Assembly: GCA_900555725.1 (NCBI GenBank)
Contig: USMD01000077.1
Span: 1-8,950 of the forward strand
DNA length: 8,950 bases
Reading direction: 5' to 3'
Source: an uncultured Garciella sp.
Lineage (GTDB): Bacteria > Bacillota > Clostridia > Eubacteriales > Garciellaceae
Under the pieces are notes generated by a model. It made no database searches and was not told the origin of the DNA. It saw nothing but the letters and a program-made list of their open reading frames with translations. Shown one piece after another: positions 1 through 6,012 of this stretch; the stretch's first letter is position 1, and the number at the start of each line of letters is the position of its first letter. A program made the translations under genes and the position numbers.

Positions 1-1
1 G

Positions 2-27
2 TCCTACTTTCCCAGATAGAAGTGGGA
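2..27. other. Stem-loop at left edge of window
   Basis: Bases 2-9 (TCCTACTT) pair with 20-27 (AAGTGGGA) to give an 8-bp stem with one G-T wobble and a 10-base loop. There is no T-run straight after it, so it is not a canonical intrinsic terminator. The shape (CTAC/CCCACTT-type arm with an AAGTGGG partner) is reminiscent of the right-end hairpin of IS200/IS605 elements, and a contig breaking at a repeated element would fit, but this is only a resemblance and the sequence to the left is missing. A 7-base direct repeat CAGATAG (13-19 and 37-43) lies in the same stretch. Confidence 0.3.
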
Positions 28-59
28 GTCTTACGGCAGATAGTCATCGGATAAAGGTT

Positions 60-87
60 TTTAAAAACTTTATAAATTCTTTATAAT
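60..87 (+). promoter_or_regulatory. Candidate promoter of the lan operon
   Basis: A perfect -10 hexamer TATAAT is at 82-87. The best -35 candidate is TTTAAA at 60-65 (4 of 6 matches to TTGACA) with a 16-base spacer. The -35 sits inside a near-palindrome at 53-71 (AAAG, an extra G, TTTTT, AAAAA, CTTT), which could be an operator or just AT-rich sequence. It is the only good -10 box I see before the first gene, whose start is about 55 bases downstream. Confidence 0.4.
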
Positions 88-141
88 TATCACTTAAATT
101 ATTATTTGTAGCAAAGATAATACTTTGAAAGGATGAACAAT

Positions 142-834
142 ATGTCGGAATTGATATTAGAAACAAGAGATTTAAAAAAATATTATGGGAAGCAACTTGC
201 TGTAAAAGATGTTTCCTTAAAGATTCCCAAGGGAACCGTATATGGTCTTCTTGGGCCTAATGGAGCAGGTAAATCTACAACATTAAAGATGCTTACAGGC
301 TTGATAAAACCAAGTGAAGGTGAGATCATTGCCTTTGGCGAACCATGGCAACGCAAGCATCTTGAACGGATAGGCTCACTTATCGAATCACCGGCATTGT
401 ACGGGAATCTGACCGCAGTTGAAAATCTATTGATTCATATAAGACTTATGGGAATACCAAGAGAAAAGATTTATGACGTGCTTGAACTCGTGGATTTAAA
501 AAATACTGGCAAGAAGCTTGTCTCACAGTTTTCGATGGGAATGAAGCAGAGATTGGGAATTGCGATAGCACTTGTAGGTGATCCAGAGCTATTGATTCTT
601 GATGAACCTACGAATGGGCTCGATCCAGTCGGAATTCAGGAGTTAAGGGAGTTGATTTGCTCATTTCCTAAAAGAGGAATTACAGTTCTTATTTCAAGCC
701 ACATATTATCTGAAGTTTCTCAAATTGTTGATAATGTAGGTATTATAAGTGAGGGTGCGCTTAAATATCAGGGTGAGATAAGCCCCAACGAAGACCTTGA
801 GAAATTGTTCATGAGTGTAGTAAGGGGGAACTAG
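142..834 (+). CDS. lanF: Lantibiotic-type ABC transporter ATPase (LanF family)
   Basis: Cytoplasmic ATPase that should power the two permeases encoded next, removing lantibiotics or similar peptides from the membrane. Numbered from the ATG at 142: Walker A GPNGAGKS at 38-45, signature SMGMKQR at 131-137, Walker B LLILDEP ending at 156 with catalytic Glu155, and H-loop His187 in SSH. At the Q-loop the sequence reads LIESPALYGNL, with Glu82 in place of glutamine; this E-loop is a known hallmark of lantibiotic immunity ATPases. The start at 142 is preferred over the in-frame ATG at 133 because the ribosome binding site AAAGGA (128-133) would overlap the latter and lies 8 bases before the former. 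Length 230 aa is normal for the family. The stop is 3 bases before the first permease, whose ribosome binding site AAGGGGGAA lies within the end of this gene. The exact peptide substrate cannot be told. Confidence 0.9.
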   Translation: MSELILETRDLKKYYGKQLAVKDVSLKIPKGTVYGLLGPNGAGKSTTLKMLTGLIKPSEGEIIAFGEPWQRKHLERIGSLIESPALYGNLTAVENLLIHIRLMGIPREKIYDVLELVDLKNTGKKLVSQFSMGMKQRLGIAIALVGDPELLILDEPTNGLDPVGIQELRELICSFPKRGITVLISSHILSEVSQIVDNVGIISEGALKYQGEISPNEDLEKLFMSVVRGN

Positions 835-837
835 AAA

Positions 838-1596
838 ATGATTCATATAATCAAATCAGAATTTCTTAAATATAACAGGACGTTCACGAGAAAATTAATT
901 GTTTTTGCGCCCTTGGCTTTTGTGCTATATGCACTGCCGCAAAGGCTTTATATGCCTTCTGATTATATAATGCCATGGCAGCTTTTGATAGATTTGGTCT
1001 ATAACTGGTGGCCTGTATTATTTATTCCCATCGGTATAGCACTATTTGCAGCATTAATTGAATCACAGGAAAAAAAGGCGGGAAACTACCGGAGTTTGCG
1101 TGCGCATAATATTTCTCCGTCTTGCATATGGGTAGGCAAAATAACAGCAATGGCAGGGCATACATTTCTTTCCACAATAGTTCTTATTATTGCAATCATA
1201 ATCCTCGGACTTATTACGGCAGGAGGAGCTATTCCATGGTTGAAAATCTTTGCCTGCGGCTTCACCATATGGTTGGTATCTCTGTCATTAATACCAATTC
1301 AATTATGGGCGGCAACCTGGAAAGGTACATTTTTTAGCATGGCAATCGGAGTTATAGGATTCATTGTGGGTGTTCTGGCTGCGGGGGAATCCTATTGGGT
1401 ATATGTACCATGGAGCTGGCCCACGAGACTCATGTGTCCAATCATAGGTGTGCACCCTAATGGTACCTTATTGGATGCATCAGACCCGCTTAGAGATTTT
1501 TCCGTAATACCAATAGGAATTGTATTGGCGATAATAGCATTTATAATATTTACAATATTGACTTCTATTTGGTTTAGTAAAAGGGAGGTAAAATAG
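838..1596 (+). CDS. lanE: Lantibiotic protection ABC transporter permease (MutE/EpiE type)
   Basis: Integral membrane subunit of the LanFEG-type complex, 252 aa. Six hydrophobic stretches are visible at about residues 20-35, 55-75, 106-128, 136-156, 164-184 and 222-246, the fold expected for ABC-2-like permeases. Family-like signatures include NWWPVLFIPIGIALFAAL near 56-73, EKKAGNYRSLR at 78-88 and PWSWPTRLM at 191-199. No signal peptide is present, as is usual for this group; the first helix acts as the anchor. The ribosome binding site AAGGGGGAA (822-830) overlaps the end of the ATPase gene, and the TAG stop overlaps the next GTG start by one base (TAGTG), so translation is coupled on both sides. 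Assignment to the E rather than G subunit rests on gene order (F-E-G) and the EKKAGNYRSL pattern, so it is likely but not certain. Confidence 0.82.
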   Translation: MIHIIKSEFLKYNRTFTRKLIVFAPLAFVLYALPQRLYMPSDYIMPWQLLIDLVYNWWPVLFIPIGIALFAALIESQEKKAGNYRSLRAHNISPSCIWVGKITAMAGHTFLSTIVLIIAIIILGLITAGGAIPWLKIFACGFTIWLVSLSLIPIQLWAATWKGTFFSMAIGVIGFIVGVLAAGESYWVYVPWSWPTRLMCPIIGVHPNGTLLDASDPLRDFSVIPIGIVLAIIAFIIFTILTSIWFSKREVK

Positions 1597-2369
1597 TGAA
1601 GAGCTTATCATCAGAATGGATAAAGACTAAGCGCACACCTATAAGGTGGCTTACATTTTTAGCGCCGGTGGTTTTTGCAGCGCTTGTAATCTGGTATTAT
1701 TCAATGAGAAAAATAACGGTGGATACTCAAATATCAATATTTCAAACCTTTTTTGGAGTTTGGGCAACTATGGTTATTCCATTAGGTGCCGGTTTAATAT
1801 CCGGTCTTATGATACAACAGGAAGAACTTGCCGGAAGCTTTAATGGTTTTCTTGGCAGTAAATTGCCGCGACATTGTTTGTATCTTGGAAAATTTGCAAT
1901 GCTTTTTTTGTCATCAACAGGAAGTATTTTGCTAGCTACATTATCACTTGTGATTGGATTTAGTGTTATACTAAAAATATCGATCCCATGGTCAGCTTTT
2001 ATTGTAGCCGCAATAATGGCAATCATAGGAGCAATTCCACTATTGGCATTTCATATATGGATAAGCTTTGCCTGGGGAATGGGGGCATCAATCGGGATTG
2101 GAGGATTCGGCCTGCTGATAGCTGCGTTGATGGCAACAAGTCTTGGAGATAAAGTATGGCAGTTTGTGCCATGGGCATGGTCTGTAAGATTATCAATGCT
2201 TCCTGGAGCTTACTTACTATATAAACCGGACTATCCCACGGAGATTATTTCTTCCAGATTTTTAATAAATCAAGCTATCATAGGCCTTTTGCCGGTGGCT
2301 GTATTTTCTGTAGTTATGCTGTTAGGAGGATTGGTATGGTTTAAAAAATGGGAAGGGAGAAAATCATAG
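1596..2369 (+). CDS. lanG: Lantibiotic protection ABC transporter permease (MutG type)
   Basis: Second membrane subunit, 257 aa, a distant paralogue of the preceding permease. Both have an EExAG motif after the second helix (here EELAGSFNGFLG at 76-87) and a PW-W--RL motif (here PWAWSVRL at 192-199). Hydrophobic segments lie near 18-35, 52-72, 100-125, 133-157, 164-183 and 226-249, giving six helices. The start is GTG at 1596-1598, sharing one base with the upstream stop, and the ribosome binding site AAGGGAGGT (1581-1589) is strong. An ATG start nearby in frame is not available before the conserved SEWIKTKRTPIRW N-terminus, supporting the GTG. With the ATPase and the other permease it should form a heteromeric transporter for peptide antibiotics. 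It is followed after 30 bases by the regulator gene with no terminator between. Confidence 0.82.
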   Translation: MKSLSSEWIKTKRTPIRWLTFLAPVVFAALVIWYYSMRKITVDTQISIFQTFFGVWATMVIPLGAGLISGLMIQQEELAGSFNGFLGSKLPRHCLYLGKFAMLFLSSTGSILLATLSLVIGFSVILKISIPWSAFIVAAIMAIIGAIPLLAFHIWISFAWGMGASIGIGGFGLLIAALMATSLGDKVWQFVPWAWSVRLSMLPGAYLLYKPDYPTEIISSRFLINQAIIGLLPVAVFSVVMLLGGLVWFKKWEGRKS

Positions 2370-2399
2370 GAATAGAAAAGCATTAATAGAGGTGATTTG

Positions 2400-3092
2400 A
2401 TGAGCAAAATTTTGATTATAGATGATGAGAAGGAGCTTGTGATGTTACTTGAGGATGAACTTAAAGCAAAAGGGCATGAAGTACTGGTGGCTTATGATGG
2501 TGAAGAAGGAATAAAGCTTATAAAAAGCCAGCCAGATCTTGTCATACTGGATATCATGATGCCTGGTATGGACGGCTTTGATGTTTGTCGCGCCATCAGG
2601 GACGATCTGTTATGCCCTATTGTCTTTTTGAGTGCGAAGCAGTCTGAAACTGATAAAATTAAAGGTTTAAACTTGGGGGGAGATGATTATATAACTAAAC
2701 CTTTCGGACTTCGTGAGCTTATGGCGAGAATTGATGCCAATTTAAGACGTGAAAAGCGAGCGCAATACATCAATACTGAAAATAAGCGGACAAAGCTTTA
2801 TTTTGGAAAGCTGAATTTAGATTTAAAGGAACGCACTGTCAAAATAGATGGTGAGCCTATTACCTTAACAAAGCGTGAATATGATATCGTTGAGCTTCTT
2901 GCTATGCATTGCGGGCAGGTTTTTTCACGAGAGCATATCTATGAAAAGATTTGGGGCTATGATGCTGAAGGGGATGCTTCCACTGTAGTTGAGCATGTCA
3001 AAAAAATCAGAGCAAAATTCACTGTTTCTGATCCTTCTGTCGAATACATTTCTACAGTATGGGGTATCGGTTATAAGTGGAACAAAATTTAG
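2400..3092 (+). CDS. OmpR/PhoB-family response regulator
   Basis: DNA-binding response regulator, 230 aa from the ATG at 2400. The receiver domain (about 1-118) has the acidic pair Asp8-Asp9, the phosphoacceptor Asp51 in LVILDIMMPGMDG, Ser78 in FLSAK and Lys100 in ITKPFG. A winged-helix Trans_reg_C domain fills about 132-228 and ends in the typical STVWGIGYKW hairpin. The ATG at 2400 is preferred to the TTG at 2397 because AGAGGTGA (2388-2395) sits right before it. The gene lies between the transporter genes and the histidine kinase, so it most likely activates this operon in response to peptide antibiotic, as SpaR/NisR-like or CprR-like regulators do. The target promoter is inferred; I found no convincing spa-box (spaced ATGAT repeats) upstream of the operon. 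Confidence 0.9.
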   Translation: MSKILIIDDEKELVMLLEDELKAKGHEVLVAYDGEEGIKLIKSQPDLVILDIMMPGMDGFDVCRAIRDDLLCPIVFLSAKQSETDKIKGLNLGGDDYITKPFGLRELMARIDANLRREKRAQYINTENKRTKLYFGKLNLDLKERTVKIDGEPITLTKREYDIVELLAMHCGQVFSREHIYEKIWGYDAEGDASTVVEHVKKIRAKFTVSDPSVEYISTVWGIGYKWNKI

Positions 3093-3110
3093 GACGGGAG
3101 GAAAAACCCA

Positions 3111-4553
3111 ATGATGAAAAATAGACCGCTTATAACTCAATTCCGGTTTACATTTGCTTTGATTGTTTTGGCAAGCATTGCAGCAACAGTTGTAACTTAC
3201 ACTCTTGCCGCTATTTTATATATGAGTATTCAGTACAAAGTCATTTATCCGGCAAATTATTACGAAAAGCAAATTCCTAGAATAGAAGAATATATTAGGC
3301 AGAATAATACTGCTTTACTTATGCAATCATCACAAAATAGCCTTGAGGAACTTATTCCAAGTAATGGAATAAGTTATCAAGTCGTTGATGGTAAATGCAA
3401 TATATTGTACGGAACAATTAAAGAAAGAATTATTCAAAACCGGGAGCAGCTATATGGCAGGGTCAATACAACGGTAAGGTGGAAGGACCATTATATTCGA
3501 ATTGTACCTATTGTTGGAAATAATAGCGAAATCTCCGGGGCTGTATTGCTTTCCTATCAGGTCAAAATGTCTTATGTAGAGAATTCCGCTAATTGGTGGC
3601 TGACACCTTTGATGATTGTTACACTTTTATCACCATTTATCTATATCATTGTTTTTACGCTTATATTTTCAAAGGTTTTTACAAATAACATTAATAAACC
3701 ACTGCAATTATTGATGGATGCATCTCAAAAGATCAAGGGAAAAAACCTTGATTTTGAAATCAGTTACCATTCAGAAAATGAATTAGGCAGACTCTGTGAT
3801 GCCTTTTCCGAAATGAAAGAGGAATTGAAAAACTCGTTATCGACGCAGTGGAAGATGGAGCAGGAACGGGTAGAAATGGTTGAGTCGCTGGCCCATGACC
3901 TGAAAACGCCGCTTTCAATTATACTTGGATACTCCGAGGCTCTAATTGGTTCTTATACCGAAGGAGATGAGAAGTTGCGCAGATATCTTGCAATTATCAT
4001 GGAAAACTCCGAAAAGGGGTCAAAACTTGTACAGCAAATGCAATATACATCTGAACTGGAGAGATCAGATATACCGTTACATCTTACAGTTATAGATATT
4101 CCCTCATTTATCAAAAGAAAAGTGAGCTATTACGAATTACAGGCAATCGAAAAGAAAATAAAAATCGCAATGCAAATACAGGGTGAAGTACAAAAGTCAA
4201 TTTCTACTGATGAAGAAAAGCTGGAGCGCATCCTTGATAATATTGTATCCAATAGCTTGCAGTATACACCAGAAGGTGGAAGCATTCATATATCTGTAAA
4301 GATGGAACCGGATAATGTCTTCTATGAAATCAGTGACTCTGGAATTGGATTTAGTAAAAAAGATATTGAGAACGTTTTTAAGAAGTTCTATAGAGGTGAT
4401 GAAGCAAGAAGAAGCACAGACGGGCACTCCGGTCTTGGACTCTATGTTTCAAAACAATTGGCTGAACAACTTGGTGGTTCTATAAAAGTATATAACAACA
4501 AAACAGGAGGTGCATGTGTAGTATTCTGGCATAAGGTGTTTAACAGAGATTAA
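3111..4553 (+). CDS. Membrane sensor histidine kinase
   Basis: Partner kinase of the preceding regulator, 480 aa. A first transmembrane helix lies at about 13-40 and a second at about 163-190, leaving an outside sensor domain of roughly 120 residues that I do not recognise. A HAMP linker follows (about 190-243), then the DHp domain with phosphoacceptor His262 in SLAHDLKTPLS, and the ATPase domain with N-box DNIVSNSLQYTP (376-387), G1 box DSGIGF (409-414), F box FKKFYRG (423-429) and G2 box HSGLGLYVS (439-447). All catalytic motifs look intact. GGGAGG (3096-3101) is 9 bases before the ATG at 3111; a second ATG at 3114 would be less well spaced. The sizeable extracellular domain sets it apart from the BceS-type intramembrane kinases, which have almost none, and is more like NisK/SpaK or VanS-type sensors that contact a ligand directly. 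Confidence 0.9.
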   Translation: MMKNRPLITQFRFTFALIVLASIAATVVTYTLAAILYMSIQYKVIYPANYYEKQIPRIEEYIRQNNTALLMQSSQNSLEELIPSNGISYQVVDGKCNILYGTIKERIIQNREQLYGRVNTTVRWKDHYIRIVPIVGNNSEISGAVLLSYQVKMSYVENSANWWLTPLMIVTLLSPFIYIIVFTLIFSKVFTNNINKPLQLLMDASQKIKGKNLDFEISYHSENELGRLCDAFSEMKEELKNSLSTQWKMEQERVEMVESLAHDLKTPLSIILGYSEALIGSYTEGDEKLRRYLAIIMENSEKGSKLVQQMQYTSELERSDIPLHLTVIDIPSFIKRKVSYYELQAIEKKIKIAMQIQGEVQKSISTDEEKLERILDNIVSNSLQYTPEGGSIHISVKMEPDNVFYEISDSGIGFSKKDIENVFKKFYRGDEARRSTDGHSGLGLYVSKQLAEQLGGSIKVYNNKTGGACVVFWHKVFNRD

Positions 4554-4631
4554 AAGTAAAAGCTGCTTGGTATTTAGTAGAGCCTTTATCACTCAGCAAA
4601 GAAAAAGATGTGTAGCTGTGCTGAATAAACT

Positions 4632-4654
4632 GTATCTTCCGAGTGGGGAGATAC
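4632..4654 (+). promoter_or_regulatory. Strong hairpin covering a ribosome-binding-like site
   Basis: GTATCTTCC (4632-4640) pairs with GGGAGATAC (4646-4654) over 9 bp with one T-G wobble and a 5-base loop GAGTG. No T-run follows (next bases CGTATGAAAAATC), so it is not a standard rho-independent terminator on this strand; on the other strand the flank is also not a clear T-run. The right arm contains GGGGAG, which is 7 bases before an ATG at 4658 that opens a 22-codon frame (stop TAG 4724-4726). It may mark the 3' end or a processing site of the lan transcript. Confidence 0.4.
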
Positions 4655-4759
4655 CGTATGAAAAATCTTTGCAGTCATTCCACCGAGATTAAGGATAAGC
4701 TCTTTTTCAAGTTGAATATCCGATAGAACGACTAATTCTTTTATTATCTACTCTATGTG

Positions 4760-4788
4760 TTAGGATAGTTGCCCATAAGATGTATAAT
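4760..4788 (+). promoter_or_regulatory. Possible promoter upstream of tag
   Basis: A perfect TATAAT at 4783-4788 follows TTAGGA (4760-4765, only 3 of 6 matches to the -35 consensus) with a 17-base spacer. A second overlapping TATAAT is at 4788-4793. The tag start is about 150 bases downstream, so the leader would be long. The tag gene needs some promoter here, but the weak -35 leaves this one uncertain. Confidence 0.25.
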
Positions 4789-4945
4789 ATAATTACAATA
4801 ATAATGCAAAAAATAATAAAAGAATAAGAATTATATTAAAAAATTTAAGGACAATAGAAGCTCTAGACAAAATTGTGGAAGCGACAAGAGAGTATGATTA
4901 GTTCAATGAAAAATAAAATATTCGGTAGGAAAGTAGAGGTTTATA

Positions 4946-5503
4946 ATGAATAGGTGTCCTTGGTGTGAAAACGATAAGCTATATATAAAGTATCATGACG
5001 AAGAATGGGGAATTCCCGTTCATGATGATCATAAGCATTTTGAATTTTTAGTTTTAGAATCTGCCCAAGCGGGTCTAAGTTGGATAACCATTTTAAGAAA
5101 AAGGGAGAATTATAGTAAGGCCTATGATGGATTTAATCCTATAAAGGTAGCTCAATATGATGGAGAAAAGATAAAAGAACTATTAAAAAATCTAGGGATC
5201 ATTAGGAATCGTAGAAAGATTGAATCATCAATCAATAATGCAAAAAGATTTCTGGAAATACAAAAGGAATTTGGAAGTTTTGATAACTATATATGGTCTT
5301 TTGTAAATAACAAACCTATTAAAAATCATTGGAAAACCTTATCAGAAGTTCCTAGTAATACGAAATTATCAGATAGCATAACAAAAGATTTAAAAAAAAG
5401 AGGCTTTAAGTTTTTAGGTACTACTATAGTATATTCCTATATGCAGGCCACTGGATTAGTTAGTGATCATTTAGTCAGTTGTTTTAAATCTAAAGGAGAA
5501 TAA
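4946..5503 (+). CDS. tag: DNA-3-methyladenine glycosylase I
   Basis: Base-excision repair enzyme that removes 3-methyladenine from alkylated DNA in the cytoplasm. The 185-aa protein lines up end to end with E. coli Tag: N-terminal RCPWCENDKLYIKYHDEEWG, then QAGLSWITILRKRENY (41-56), WSFVN (117-121), KKRGFKFLGTT (150-160) and a C-terminal SDHLVSC. The zinc snap ligands Cys4, His17, His175 and Cys179 are all present at the same numbers as in E. coli, as are Glu38 and Trp46 of the base-binding pocket. The ribosome binding site AGAGGT (4935-4940) is 5 bases before the ATG. The gene stands alone, with about 390 bases before it and a pseudogene after it; its GC content is clearly below that of the lan transporter genes. 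Nothing suggests Ada-type alkylation control. Confidence 0.95.
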   Translation: MNRCPWCENDKLYIKYHDEEWGIPVHDDHKHFEFLVLESAQAGLSWITILRKRENYSKAYDGFNPIKVAQYDGEKIKELLKNLGIIRNRRKIESSINNAKRFLEIQKEFGSFDNYIWSFVNNKPIKNHWKTLSEVPSNTKLSDSITKDLKKRGFKFLGTTIVYSYMQATGLVSDHLVSCFKSKGE

Positions 5504-5602
5504 GAAGCTGACTTTTCATGTGCAAGCCCTCCGGAACAAAGCAAAATCAATTTATAATCATAAAGGGAATAAATAGGACAATATTCTCTAATACATTTTT
5601 AA

Positions 5603-5985
5603 AAACAATTGTTTGCTGATGTTGGACCCAGCCAGCAGCTATTTGATCTTAAGGAAGAGCTTTCAACAAACATGAAAGAAAAAATTACGGATTATCAATC
5701 ACGAGGGATGGACGAAGAGCAGGATTTTAAAGAGGCAGTGATATCCATGGGTGATTTAAGGGGATTGGTAGGGGATATGCGTAAGATTGGACAGGATACA
5801 GCCAAATAATCGATTTATTCTTCTATGACAGCTCGTATTTCCACTGCTGAAATGATTGCTGGGGTGCTACTTATATTACTACAGAGGAAGTTTTCATTGC
5901 CATTGGTTCGGTAATGATACTTATTTTAGTAGGAGTTGTAACAAATAAAGAATGCCCAATGGCTATTTTTAATAATACATGTTAA
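5603..5985 (+). pseudogene. Decayed permease-prefix-domain protein
   Basis: The frame from 5603 reads FADVGPSQQLFDLKEEL and then a helical segment with MDEEQDFKEAVISMGDL, typical of the N-terminal helical domain called permease prefix domain 1 (DUF1700-like) in Firmicutes proteins. It lacks a start: an in-frame TAA at 5600-5602 precedes it and only a TTG at 5609 is available. At 5807-5809 a TAA stops the frame, yet the same frame goes on sensibly (SIYSSMTARISTAEMIAGVLL), so a CAA glutamine codon probably became TAA. Around 5860-5883 the sense moves to another frame, which reads TTEEVFIAIGSVMILILVGV, a membrane helix, and ends at TAA 5983-5985. So there are a lost N-terminus, one nonsense change and one frameshift or deletion. 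The family's function is not settled; intact members often sit beside PadR regulators, and none is seen here. Confidence 0.75.
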
Positions 5986-6012
5986 ATGAATACATGAGGT
6001 GAATTTAAGACT

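Larger units (their letters stand above)
4554..4945. other. Gene-poor stretch after the lan operon
   Basis: About 390 bases without a recognisable gene. In one forward frame (4555-4824) the sequence is open apart from two TAA codons at 4690 and 4696, reading for example LNKLYLPSGEIPYEKSLQSF before them and PIERLILLLSTLCVRIVAHK after. In another frame a run ending at the TAG at 4899-4901 reads TIEALDKIVEATREYD but has no usable start codon. These may be remnants of decayed genes or chance open frames; I recognise no family. A strong hairpin (4632-4654) and a TATAAT box (4783-4788) are listed separately. I see no canonical intrinsic terminator for the lan operon in this stretch. Confidence 0.5.

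Noticed and set aside
1086..1268. Minus-strand and alternative-frame open frames inside the lanE, lanG, kinase, lplA and lipA genes
   Set aside because: They lie fully within well-supported genes, show no recognisable domains and have no proper ribosome binding sites; they are shadows of the coding frames.
4593..4624. TCAGCA/TGCTGA inverted repeat as terminator of the lan operon
   Set aside because: The stem is only 6 bp, the loop is 20 bases and no T-run follows.
4658..4726. 22-codon frame as a lantibiotic or bacteriocin precursor beside the immunity operon
   Set aside because: It has one cysteine, no leader with a GG or FNLD-type site and no modification gene nearby; it is too short for a normal precursor.
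4658..4766. Resemblance of IKDKLFFKLN plus a shifted frame ISDRTT to the end of a LuxR/NarL helix-turn-helix
   Set aside because: It needs a frameshift and rests on a handful of residues; too weak to call.
5504..5602. Promoter or terminator between tag and the pseudogene
   Set aside because: No convincing -35/-10 pair or hairpin with T-run was found in this short gap.
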